From: Microstegium vimineum
Lineage: Eukaryota > Streptophyta > Magnoliopsida > Poales > Poaceae
Assembly: GCA_022036555.1 (NCBI GenBank)
Contig: CM039129.1
Span: 30,120,553 to 30,184,552 of the forward strand
Direction: 5' to 3'
DNA: 64,000 bases
The notes below the pieces were generated by a model, which saw nothing but the letters and a program-made list of their open reading frames with translations, was not told where the DNA came from and did not search any database. Position numbers and translations under genes: made by a program. Each line of letters opens with the position of its first letter. Position 1 is the first letter of the stretch. Shown piece after piece: positions 1 through 10,365 of this stretch.

Positions 1-1390
1 GCTCAATATTTCTGATGGCCTCATCCTGGGCATCCATATCATCTCTGTCGGCTGGAGCAGTCCGCTGCCTGACAAGGCGTAGCATCCGGTTCCCGAACCG
101 GCTGTCAAAGGAACCTAGAACTCTGTATGCTGGGAAGGAAGTCGGTGACTGATCCAGCAAGTCACAGAGTCTGGGGTTGGCTCCCACAAGCTCGATAGCT
201 ATGATAGAAGAGATCCAATGGGCATATGAAAACTGACGGCGTGCCCTCATACCATCAGCGATCACATCCTCAATCTCTGACACTAGAAAATCTGCTATGT
301 CGAACGGTGTCTGAGATAAAGGGCCTGAAGTAGAAGCTGCTGCATGTTAGTCAAACCCTCCTTGTAACCAGTGCGAGGCAGCAAGGTACGCCGGAGAACG
401 TCGTTCAGACGGTGAACGGTAGGACGGATCTCTGCCGAGGTACGACGAGAACCCTCTGTGAAAGGTGGCTTGAAGAGAGGAGCAACCTCCTGAACTGTCA
501 AAGTACGTCCACCTCGAGCTCGGCGAGGCACAGAGACTCCTTTGTAGCAATCATAGTGAAGGTTGAGCTCTCCGGCTGTCTGAGTGAGGTGAAGAATCTC
601 TCTGAGCCGAGTCATATAAAGCCTGTAGCGCTCTCCTCTGAAGGTATACTGTATAAAGTTATGAAGAGGATCAACCCATACTGAAGCGTGACCCATCTCT
701 CAATGTAATTCCCGGAACGACAAAGAAGATCAGCGAGTCCCGGAAGATACGTGATAAAGGGTCGAATTTCCTCTCCAGCCAACTCAACAATGCTCTCCAA
801 GGAGCAAACTCTGTGAGGTCTGATCTGAATGCTAGAAAGCTGAGCTGCTCTGTAGAAATCCTCCATGAGAGGTGTGTGCCATCCCGGTGAAGCTCTGGGG
901 TCACGCTGATCAGGGCACCACTTCTCAAGTGCCACAAAACGAAGCTTTTTCACCTGCTTTGCTGTGAGGTTCCTCAAATCAAGATGCACTGAAGCTGAGG
1001 CTGCCGTAGGAGCTACTGAGGCACTCTGAGGTGACTGAGCTGCCTGAGAACGAGTAACTCGCCCTAGGAAAGGGGTGCCAACGGTGTACCAAGAGCTTCT
1101 GTGACAAGCTCTTGCTCCTCTGGAGCTTCCTCTATCTGTGACTGAGTAGGAGGAGTAGACGGTAACTCCCCCGGAGGGGTGCCAAGTCTAACAGAACCTC
1201 GGTGACCACCTCGCTTTGCACGGTCTGCTGCATCTGCCACTGCCTCAGCCTTCTCGGTCTCTGTAAGCTTTCGCTTCTTTTTCTTGGGCTTCTCAACAAT
1301 CTGCTTCTTGCCCTTGTCCCTTGAAGGACGTGGAGGAGGAGGAGTGTCATCACCTGAGCCACTAGCACGAGCACGAGAACCACGAGCCAT
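1..1390 (-). pseudogene. Element B aORF (extra 3' ORF), frameshifted, incomplete at window edge
   Basis: The start ATG at 1390 is chosen because it aligns with the ATG at 15415 in element A. The product begins with an acidic/basic low-complexity segment (GSGDDTPPPPRPS, then a lysine-rich stretch). A conserved globular-looking core with a LTAKQVKKLRF motif and a WCPDQRDPRASPGWHTPL block follows, then arginine-rich blocks (RRARGGRTL). Compared with A the frame is lost three times: a 1-base loss near 1062, about 10 bases missing near 700, and 1 base missing near 325. The position after pol is that of SIRE1-type envelope-like genes, but I see no signal peptide or clear membrane segment in the visible part. 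Function is unknown. Confidence 0.75.
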
Positions 1391-3162
1391 TACTGATCGA
1401 CAGAGAAACGACTTCCCAACTGACAAGTATAGAACCACTGTCACAAGCACTGCCACAAGAACCACTGATCTCTGTCACAAGCAACTGCCAACTGCAAAGA
1501 GTCACTGAACAATTAAAGCTGACAGAGGGGCTTGCCAAGACATTGGATTGATCCTTCTGAGGCTTTGCCTCAATCCATACTCGCGAGCTTTGCCCCGAGT
1601 TTAAGTGCCACTGCCTGTTGCTAGATAGAATAGACAGGATATATATAAGCATATATAAAATCTAGAGGTAAGAACCCATATGGAAGCAAGCATCTAGATA
1701 AGAAATAGAATGAATTCAGCCAGGGTACCTGAGGTAAGTGAGCGTACTAATCAAAGCAACTCAAGCGTCAAACCACACTCCTCAAAGATGATTTACCAAC
1801 TGAGATTTACAATTGACACTATACTTTAGTGAAATTGAGATTTGAATGAACTAAGGCATGAGTTGATCGATAGCTAGACGAAACGCTAAAACCATGATCA
1901 ATGACATACCCTAGGAGACAATGAAGCGAAGGCGGCGAAGACGAATCTACGGGAAATTCCACACACCCTAGGTTTAGGCAAACCCTAGGGGGGGAACTAC
2001 TTGAAGGTTGGTAATGGCAATGAAGGGAGGAGTGAAACCCTAGGTGGATTTACTGGTTGGCAGGGGTGAGGTCAGGACTGTGGTCATCGGCGAGGGGGTC
2101 CTCGGCGGCGAGTGGCGGTGGAGGTGGTGGCAGGCGGCGGTGAGCGTGCTGCTGCAGGATAGCAGAGCAGAGCAGAGGAAGGCAGGGACAGGGGAGGAGG
2201 TGTGGCGGCGCTTTGGTGAGGGACTCACCGGCGGCGAGAGGCGCGGGTGAGCGCAGGCGGGCAGCGGAGCGAGGGCAAGCGGCGACGTGACGTATGGACG
2301 ACGGTAGAAAAAGAACTGCCAAGAGAAACAACCGGTGCGGGGGATATGCGCAAAAATTCCGAGTGTTGGACTACTTTCCATGGTCCAGTGGATGGTTTGA
2401 CGGAGGGGTCCGACGGAACCAGAGAATAAAAAAATTCATGCAGAGAGCACCCGACCACTGGACTAGGGCTTCGGATGAAGCGTCAGACTAGTCCGACGGT
2501 CCTTTGACTGGACTATTGACCGCTGACCAAGGATCCGGACCATTCGGCTATGGTCTGGTGGAGCGTCGGACGTGTAGTCCGACGAGATTCTGTGTTTGGA
2601 AGAATTCACGCAGAGAGGGACAGAGCGTCGGACTACTTGGCGTCGGACCATGTAGAGTAGTCCGGTGGGTGGTCCGACGCTTGATTTTGCTTTGAATTTT
2701 CCTGATTTTCTCTCCAATCTTTTCTCTTAGCCAAGTACCAACACAAAAGAGCAAAAAATAAACACTTGTTGGACCTGGCATAAGAACCATCTCTCAAACC
2801 CTCAATTTAGAAATAGTTTGCCATAGGCTAGATTAGTTTTCTAAGGAAAATAGTTCAATAAAGCTCCAAGAGTCACCATAAGGGCACAAAAGGGGTATTA
2901 GTTGAAGCTAGAGCGTTGAATTGCTCCCCCTAAGTGATGAACCTAGAGGATGACCAAACTTAACCGAAAAGAAACGACGAAGCAACACACATGCATATGC
3001 TATGCAATACAGAATTTGAATCTAGGTTGCTTGCAAGTTTAAACCGCAGTTAAGCTTTGTCACACGCTTTGAGAGCGGTTATCTCAACCGCGTTAGCCAA
3101 GCCTATGTGTATTACCAAATTAAATATGTTATATTACATATGAATGCATGGTTCACACAATC
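1391..3162 (-). other. Element B region between pol and aORF
   Basis: No convincing coding frame. In minus-strand order it holds a polypurine tract just after pol (AGGGGGAGCA, about 2924-2933), a cluster of GTCGGAC/GGTCCG palindromic words (about 2390-2690), a GC-rich block (about 2050-2330) that resembles a grass gene leader, and a pair of short hairpins (about 1551-1600). The same items occur in the same order in element A, so they belong to the element rather than to captured local DNA. Confidence 0.7.
2390..2695. repeat. Cluster of short GTCGGAC/GGTCCG palindromic repeats in B after pol
   Basis: Many copies of words such as CGTCGGACCA, GTCCGACG and GGTCCGGTGG occur at irregular spacing and in both orientations. 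Similar clusters sit in the LTRs of A, B, C and D. Confidence 0.75.
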
Positions 3163-6100
3163 TCATTTTTTAGAGAAGTTTGAGTGATCAAGCACATTCA
3201 ACTCGCTTCTCAACCTACAAAAGGTTGTTTCATCGAGTGGTTTTGTGAAGATATCCGCCAATTGATCTTCGTTCTTAACTCCAACTAGTGTGATGTCTTT
3301 CCTAGCCACATGATCTCTAAGAAAGTGATGGCGAATATCTATGTGCTTGGTGCGAGAGTGTTGAACCGGGTTGTTAGCAAGCTTTACGACGCTTTCATTA
3401 TCACACAAAAATGGAACACCTTTTAAAACAACGCCGTAATCAAGAAGAGTTTGGGTCATGTATAAGATTTGTCCACAACTTGCTCCCATGGCAATGTATT
3501 CCGCCTCGGTGGTTGACAATGCCACACTGTTTTGCTTCTTTGAGGACCAAGAAACAAGTGATCTTCCTAGCATGTGGCACCCGCCGGAGGTACTCTTCCT
3601 ATCAACCTTACACCCGGCATAATCCGAATTGGAATAGCCAACTAGTTGGAAGGGGGCTCCTTTGGGATACCAAAGACCCATGCTAGGGGTGTGCCTTAAG
3701 TACCTAAGGATTCTTATAACCGCACAAAGATGCGACTCCTTAGGGCTTGCTTGAAACCTAGCACACATACACACACTAAACATGATATCCGGCCTAGATA
3801 CGGTGAGGTAAAGTAAACTACCGATCATAGAACGATAGAGAGTTTGATCAATTGGTTTACCTCCCTCATCAAGGTCGAGATGTCCATTAGTAGGCATTGG
3901 GGTCTTGATTGGCTTGCAATCCTCCATCTTGAACTTCTTAAGTAGATCATGAGTGTACTTTTCTTGAGAGATGAAGGTCCCTTCTCTCATTTGCTTCACT
4001 TGAAAGCCAAGGAAGAAGGTTAGCTCGCCAATCATTGACATCTCGAACTCCTTGGACATCAAGTCACCGAACTCCTTGGAATGGTCTTGGTTTGTTGACC
4101 CAAATATAATGTCATCGACATATACTTGGCAAACGAAGATCTCTCCATTAAGCTTCTTTGTGAATAGTGTTGTGTCGACGATCCCGATCTTGAAACCCTT
4201 CTTGAGTAGGAAGTCCCTTAGCCTCTCATACCAAGCTCTTGGAGCTTGCTTCAATCCGTAGAGTGCCTTGGACAACCTGTACACATGATTAGGCAAGTTT
4301 GGGTCTTCAAACTCAGGAGGTTGTGAGACATAGACAAGTTCATTGATGAAACCATTTAAGAAGGCGCTCTTCACATCCATTTGAAAGAGTTTCATTTTGT
4401 GATATGAAGCATACGCCAAAAGGATACGGATGGCTTCAAGTCTTGCAACCGGAGCAAAGGTCTCTTTAAAATCGAGTCCTTCTACTTGAGAGAAACCCTT
4501 TGCCGCCAATCTTGCCTTGTTCCTTACAACCACGCCTTGATCATCTTGCTTGTTCCTAAACACCTACTTGGTACCAATGATTCTTGCATCCTTTGGCTTC
4601 TCTTCAAGTGTCCACACTTGGTTCCGGGTGAAGTTGTTGAGTTCTTCATGCATGGCATTCACCCAATCCAGATCCGCAAGTGCTTCTTCAACACTAGTAG
4701 GCTCAACAAAGGAAACAAACGAGTGATGTTCAACATAAGATGCAAGTCTAGAGCGAGTCATTACTCCCTTTGATGGACTCCCAATAATTTGATCATGGGG
4801 GTGAGCTTGAAGGATAGGTGTTGATCTTCTATTTGTCTCTTGAGGAGGGGGATGCGGTGCTTCAACATTGCTTGCTTCGGCCTCGGCTTGATCTTGACGG
4901 ATGTGATGTCTTCTTGAGCTTCCCTCACTTGATCTTCTTCATCAACTTGAGGCGTGCGAGGTGGAGAAAGATCTTGATTTGCTTCATCTTCAACTTCTTC
5001 CACCTCTTGCGGGTTGATAGCACCAATTGGCATATTCTTCATTGCCTCCCTCAAAGGTTCATCACCTACATCAATATCCTCAAGCGATCCTTGGGAGCTA
5101 TTAGTTTCATCAAACTCCAAGTCATACGTTTCTTCAACTAAGCCGGTGGCTTTGTTAAATACACGGTATGCCTTGGATTTAAGTGAATATCCAACAAGGA
5201 AACCAATGTCACACCATCGTTGGAATTTACCCAAGTGTTGGCGCTTCTTGTAGATGTACACTTTGCAACCAAACACCCGGAAGAATGAAATATCCGGCTT
5301 CTTCCCATTGAAAAGCTCATAGGGGGTCTTCTTTAATAGCCTTTGGACGAAGAGACGGTTTGCCGCATAGCAAGCGGTGTTGATTGCCTCCGCCTAAAAC
5401 TTCTCCGGAGTGTTGTACTCATCAAGCATAGAGCTTGCTAGAGTTATGAGTGTCCGGTTCTTCCTCTCTATAACACCATTTTGTTGTGGAGTGTATGTGG
5501 CGGATATCTCATGCTTGATCCCCACTTCATCACAATAATCTTCAATCTTTGTGTTCACAAATTCGGTGCCATTGTCACTTCTAATCTTCTTGATCTTCAC
5601 ATCAAATTCATTTTGAGCTCTAGATGCAAACTTTTTGAAGATGCCTTGTACTTCTCCCTTGTCTTGAAGAAAGAATACCCAAGTGTACCGAGAGTAGTCA
5701 TCCACTACCACTAAGCAATAGAGATTGCCTCCAAGGCTAGCATAAGTGGTAGGGCCGAATAGATCCATGTGTAGCAACTCTACGACTCTTGAGGTAGACA
5801 TGAAAGCTTTGGTTGGATGAGTGTTTGCCACTTGCTTGCCGGCTTGACAAGCACTACACACTTTATCCTTCTCAAACACCACATCCTTGATTCCTCTAAT
5901 CATCTCCTTGACAAGCTTCTTCAAGGTTGATATTCCCACATGTGCTAGTCTTCTATGCCATAGCCAACCTAAAGAATTTTTGGAGAATAGACAAGTTTGC
6001 AAATTAGCTTCATTTGAGGTGAAGTCCACTAAGTAGATGTTGTTGTGCCAGAACCCTTTGAATATCATTGATGAATCTTCAATCTTGGTCACAATCACCT

Positions 6101-6248
6101 CATTTGGAGTGAAGAGACATTGAAACCCGAGATCACAAAGTTGACCAACCGATAGCAAATTGAAGCTCAATGATTGTACTAGCAAGACATTGGAAATTGA
6201 TTGATCTTGGGAGATAACCACTTTGCCTAAGCCTTGAACTTTGCCCTT
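3163..6248 (-). pseudogene. Element B pol: integrase, reverse transcriptase and RNase H, disrupted
   Basis: This is the Ty1/copia polyprotein downstream of the A insertion. It reads through the GAG-pre-integrase zinc motif (HRRLAHVG, then CSACQAGKQ), the integrase core (MDLFGPTTY; DNGTEFVN; the NGVIERKNR segment), RT (QMDVKSAFLNG; YVDDIIFGS active site) and RNase H (STTEAEYIAMG; HIDIRHHF). Breaks: TAG in place of a Trp codon near 5394, a frameshift near 4910 in the linker before RT, and TAG in place of Trp near 4562. The last 466 codons (4563-3163), covering RT and RNase H, are open. The protease end of this gene lies on the other side of A (19364-19506). Confidence 0.9.
6244..6248. repeat. 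Target-site duplication (CCCTT), left of element A
   Basis: CCCTT directly precedes the A 5' LTR and is repeated at 19364-19368 right after its 3' LTR. Five bases is the expected size for a copia integrase. Confidence 0.95.
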
Positions 6249-6679
6249 TGTAGAATCATGGACCCTTGTGTTTAGGCGATTAACGACAATACTAGATCAC
6301 TATGACTAACGTGTGTTTTGCAGAGGGTCATTCGTGACGCATTTTGAATGGGCTTAATGGATATTCATGCCCCCAAGATGGAAATCTTTTCGGTTGCAAA
6401 GGATGAAGATACACGTCGAAGACTAGGCTAGTTCTTAGTGCCATAAGGTTGAGAAGGGCACTAAGTATAGCTAGAGCTTTTGGTTTTCCTTTGACCGTAC
6501 TATAAAGGGGGGTATAAGATTAATAGCTTGACCTAGGAGAGTTTAGGAGAGTGGGTATATGCACACTTGTCACAACTTTTCCTAGAGACCTTGCTTTTAG
6601 CCCTTGATAAACCCTAGAAATGGTAGGAGCAAAATCCCTTGAGAAATCTCAGCGAAAACAGTTGATATAGAGGGAGAAA

Positions 6680-7145
6680 GAGGCTTCGGACCACTTTGCT
6701 AAATGGGTGTCGGACCAAGCAGAGTGGTCCGACGGTCCCTGACTTAGGCAAAATCTCAGCTCGAGGAGCTCCGGACCACCTGTCTGGAAAGCGTCGGACC
6801 ATAGGAGAGTGGTCCGGTGGACTGGTTCAGAGACAGAGAAGGCTCTGGACTAGTCCGACGCCTCAAGACAGGAGGTTGAGTTCTTGCAGAGAGCTCCCTG
6901 GCTTCGGCCCAGAGCGTCGGACCAGGGCACCGGGCCAAGGAGAGTGGTCCGGTGGTTCATAAAAGAGAGAAAGGATTTCACTCAGAGAGCACCGAGGCTC
7001 CGGACCAGAGCGTCGGACCAGTACGTCGGACCAAGCAGAGTAGTCCGACGGTGCCTGAGTTTGAAACGAGAGTGAGCTCAGGACCAGTGTGCATGGTCCG
7101 GTGGTATGAGCTCCAGACTAGTCCGGTGGCTACGCAGAGAGAAGA
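6680..7145. repeat. Palindromic GTCGGACC/CTCCGGAC repeat cluster in A 5' LTR
   Basis: About twenty short words (CGTCGGACCA, GTCCGACGG, CTCCGGACCA, GGTCCGGTGG) are interspersed with purine-rich spacers containing CAGAGAG. They lie directly upstream of the TATA-like box. Sireviruses are known for conserved palindromic motifs of this general kind in their LTRs. Confidence 0.8.
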
Positions 7146-7180
7146 AAAAGTAAAAAACGGCTAGTTTTGGAGGTGGGGAC

Positions 7181-7188
7181 TATTTATA
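7181..7188 (+). promoter_or_regulatory. TATA-like box of element A 5' LTR
   Basis: TATTTATA in a GGGGACTATTTATAG context. The corresponding place carries the same word in the A 3' LTR, B and D LTRs (on their sense strands) and TATAAATAT in C. Transcription would start about 30 bases downstream. This is inference from position and conservation. Confidence 0.5.
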
Positions 7189-7896
7189 GTTGCCCCCTTC
7201 GTCCTTAGAGACACTCTTGGCCATTGTTTCAGCTGGTGACACCTTGAGAAATCTTTTGGAGAGTCAAGAGGCTAGTGAGGGAGAGATTAGAGAGAGTTCA
7301 TCTTGTTCTTCCCTCCTAGAGTGATTAGGAGTGACTTGTGTGCATCCATCCACCTTCCTAGCCTTGAGTTGGTCAAGTGAAGGTCTTGTGCTTGTTACTC
7401 TTGGTGTTCAACATCACCTAGACGGTTTGGTGGTGTTCGGAGGAAGTGATCGCCGGGAGATTGTTGGCGGCTCTTCTCCAAGCTCTTGTGATCGGTTGTG
7501 GGCGATTCACTGAGTCGGAGTGGCGAAGAATCAGCCCATAGAGAGCACTCTACCCTTGCGCGGGTAGAGGGGGAGCGATACCTTGCGAGGTGCTCTAACG
7601 AGGACTAGGGGGGTGTGTCGACACCTCGATACCTCGGGAAAAAATCGCTGCGTCACTCAGAATTTCTTTTCCCTAGCTCTTTACATTTCCGCATTACTTT
7701 CCGTCTTGTTTTTACATTACCTACTAGAATTGCTTAGGTTGCTTTTAATTCCTATGAACTGCTACCGCTTTCTAGCTAGGACACACAGATCGTAGGCACT
7801 AGGGGGTGATTGGCATTTGATAGGTTTTCATATTTGCTTTAGAATTTTAAAACAAGCCCAATTCACCCCCTCTCTTGGGCATCTTGATCCTTTCAA

Positions 7897-7909
7897 TTGG
7901 TATCGGAGC
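7897..7909 (+). other. Element A primer-binding site
   Basis: TTGGTATCGGAGC begins one base after the 5' LTR. It differs by one base from the TGGTATCAGAGC core complementary to the 3' end of plant initiator Met-tRNA that primes copia reverse transcription. Confidence 0.85.
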
Positions 7910-7947
7910 AAGGTTGCTCTAAATTAGGCTTCACCGCCTAGAGCAAG

Positions 7948-10344
7948 ATGTCCCATGGGGATGGACCACCACCCATGTTCGATGGGGATGACTTCCCGTA
8001 TTGGAAAGTGCGGATGGAGGCCTACCTTGAGGCCGTGGATGTCGGCGTTCACAAAGCCGCCACCCAAGGTGGATCGGTGTTCGCCGAGGACCCATACTTT
8101 GAGAAGAACAATGCTAAGGCAAAGAACATTCTTTTCCATGGAATTTGCAAGGATGTGTTCAACCGTGTGCGGAATTGCAAAACCGCGCATGAGATTTGGA
8201 CAAACATTTGTGCTCTTCACGAGGGCACTAAATGTGAAAGAGAAGAGCGTTATCACCTCATCATTGCTAAGTTAAATGCTTTCACTATGCTATCTCATGA
8301 AAATGCTAATGAAATGTATTCTCGCTTGAATGTGCTTATAGAGGAGTTGAATGGCCTTGGACTCTCTCAAATGACACCGGCCGATGTGGTGCGCAAGATA
8401 CTTTGTGTCCTTCCAATAGACAAGTATAGCCACATCGTCACGGTTCTTCATCAAGGCGATCTCTCCGCAACTACATCAACACAAGTGTTGGGCAAGATCA
8501 ATGCTCATGAGATGTATATGAAGATCAATGATGGAACTTCATCATCCTCCAAGAAGAAAGAGAAGGAGGAGAAGAAGGACTTGGCTCTCAAGGCAACTTC
8601 CAAGGAGAAGTGCAAGATTCAATATGTCGTTGAGAGTACAAGTGATGATGATGATGAAGACACCATCGCTCTCATGGTTAAGAAGACCGCCAAGATGTTG
8701 AAGAGGCTAAACAAGAATGGAGTCAAGTTTGACTCAAAGAAGAAGAAATTCTTCACAAGCTCTTCAAGGAAGCCAATCTCCCAAATGAAGTGCTACAATT
8801 GCGGCACCCTTGGTCATCTAGCCCATGCATGTCCCGAAGAGAAGAAAGACAAGTTCAAGAACAACAAGTTCAAGAACTTCAAGAAGAACAAGGGCGGCAA
8901 TGATGACTCAAGTGATGATGACAAGAAGCAAGACAAGCCATACAAGAAGAAGAAGAACTTCAACTTCCACAAGAAGAAAAAGGATGGCAAGGCTTACATT
9001 GTGGGTGATTGGCTCACCGATATTGATGATTCAAGTGACTCCTCCGATGATGAGAGTGAAGAAGAGAAGGTGGCCGCTTTGGTGATTGGTTCTTCGATTC
9101 CACCACCACCTCCTCCTTCATCGCCGGGCTCATCCTCTACACACCTATGCCTTATGGCTAAAGGTGACAAGAAGGTACAAAAAGAGGATGATGGTGATGA
9201 CCTCTCTAGTGATGATAGTGATGATGAAGAAGCACCTTCCTATGATGAGCTAATTAAAATTTGCAACAAGTATGCTAGCATCATAAGGAAGTATAAGAGT
9301 AAAAATGACAAACTTCTTGAAATCAAAGAAAACTTGCATGATAAGCTTGACAACTTGTCTAGTGCTAATGATGATTTGAAGCTTGAGATTAACTCTCTCA
9401 CATCTAGCACTAGGGAGCTCAAAGCCTCTCTTAAGCAAGCCAATGAGAAACATGATAAGCTTGAGAGGTCATCCCAAGAGCTCCTCACAAGGTTTAACTT
9501 GCTAAAAGATGACTACAATCAAGTGAAAAATGATCATGGTACACTAGTGGTAGCAAATGAATTACTTACTCAAGATCTTACACATGTTGCTACTAACCCG
9601 TGTGCTAAGTGTGCAAGTGCTACCTCTTGTGATATCGAGCTTGATAATGTGGCTCTTGAGCAAAGTGCAAAGTGCAAGGGCAAAAGAGTTGTAGAAGCCG
9701 ACAAGTATGATGATTATATGAAGATGAGTGAAGAGAACTCAAAGCTCAAGGAAGAGCTAATCAATCTTAAGGCAAACAAGCCCTTCATCATCAAGTCGGC
9801 TCAAGAAGAAGACAAAGATGCTATCACTTTGATCAACTCTCTTCGAGAAGAAATTGTCAAGCTCAAGAATGACAAGACCAAGCTTACAAGTGGCCTTGAA
9901 AAGTTCACCAAGGGCCATAATCTCCAAAGTGAGCTTCTAATGAGCACCGTCATGAAGAATGACAAGACCGGTATTAGGTACAAGGAGAACCAAGTGATGA
10001 AGGCCAAGGTCAAGATTGAAGCCAAGAACTACTACAAGAACAAGTACAATGGCTACAATCAAGATAAGCCAAAGCCCAAGCCTAAGAGGTGTTTTGGATG
10101 TGGACAAATTGGTCATCTATCATTTCAATGCAAGACTCCACTTCCCAAGACCTTGCCCAAGCACACTAGGCCATTTGCTCATGATGCTCACTATGTCATC
10201 AACAAAGATTCCAAGGGTAGACCACTTGTGGTGTTTCTTGGACCACCAATGAAGAACAAGCCAAGGGTTCTTTGGGTTGCTAAGGAGTTGGTTGACAAGG
10301 CAATGGGGCCCCACACTAAGGGGGTTCCCAAACAACAAGCTTAA
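7948..10344 (+). CDS. Element A Gag (nucleocapsid/capsid polyprotein), intact 798 aa
   Basis: The first ATG after the primer-binding site starts an uninterrupted 798-codon frame. The N-terminal part has the copia gag fold signature (FPYWKVRMEAYLE; EIWTNICALHEG; a LPIDKYSHIVTVL block). A lysine/serine-rich linker leads to a CCHC zinc knuckle (CYNCGTLGHLAHAC, about residues 281-294). Then come strongly acidic and lysine-rich segments, a long predicted coiled coil (about residues 430-560) and a second CCHC knuckle (CFGCGQIGHLSFQC, about 714-727). Two widely spaced knuckles and a Gag of this size are typical of Sireviruses. It forms the virus-like particle in the cytoplasm and binds element RNA. 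It is the only fully open retroelement gene between 1 and 23669. Confidence 0.93.
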   Translation: MSHGDGPPPMFDGDDFPYWKVRMEAYLEAVDVGVHKAATQGGSVFAEDPYFEKNNAKAKNILFHGICKDVFNRVRNCKTAHEIWTNICALHEGTKCEREERYHLIIAKLNAFTMLSHENANEMYSRLNVLIEELNGLGLSQMTPADVVRKILCVLPIDKYSHIVTVLHQGDLSATTSTQVLGKINAHEMYMKINDGTSSSSKKKEKEEKKDLALKATSKEKCKIQYVVESTSDDDDEDTIALMVKKTAKMLKRLNKNGVKFDSKKKKFFTSSSRKPISQMKCYNCGTLGHLAHACPEEKKDKFKNNKFKNFKKNKGGNDDSSDDDKKQDKPYKKKKNFNFHKKKKDGKAYIVGDWLTDIDDSSDSSDDESEEEKVAALVIGSSIPPPPPPSSPGSSSTHLCLMAKGDKKVQKEDDGDDLSSDDSDDEEAPSYDELIKICNKYASIIRKYKSKNDKLLEIKENLHDKLDNLSSANDDLKLEINSLTSSTRELKASLKQANEKHDKLERSSQELLTRFNLLKDDYNQVKNDHGTLVVANELLTQDLTHVATNPCAKCASATSCDIELDNVALEQSAKCKGKRVVEADKYDDYMKMSEENSKLKEELINLKANKPFIIKSAQEEDKDAITLINSLREEIVKLKNDKTKLTSGLEKFTKGHNLQSELLMSTVMKNDKTGIRYKENQVMKAKVKIEAKNYYKNKYNGYNQDKPKPKPKRCFGCGQIGHLSFQCKTPLPKTLPKHTRPFAHDAHYVINKDSKGRPLVVFLGPPMKNKPRVLWVAKELVDKAMGPHTKGVPKQQA

Positions 10345-10365
10345 CTCCAAGTTGCTTGTGTGTAG
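10342..10365 (+). promoter_or_regulatory. Gag-pol junction with two in-frame stops and a splice-acceptor-like end
   Basis: Gag ends in TAA at 10342-10344. Six codons later TAG occurs in the same frame at 10360-10362 and pol continues directly after it. The stretch before the TAG is T/G-rich (GTTGCTTGTGTGTAG), like a plant 3' splice site. The identical arrangement exists in element B (minus strand, about 19507-19530) and a comparable one in element C at 43390-43404. Readthrough or splicing could supply Pol; neither is shown here. Confidence 0.55.

Larger units (their letters stand above)
6249..7895 (+). repeat. Element A 5' LTR
   Basis: Starts TGTAGAATCATGG and ends GATCCTTTCA. The matching 3' copy is at 17663-19363. 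The 5' copy lacks a short segment near its start (around 6327) that is present in the 3' copy, and it has fewer copies of a GTCCGACGGCTA word. The U3 part holds the palindromic repeat cluster (about 6680-7145) and a TATA-like box. Confidence 0.95.

Noticed and set aside
6680..7145. CRISPR-like array of short repeats
   Set aside because: The words vary, face both ways and have irregular spacing, and they lie in plant retrotransposon LTRs.
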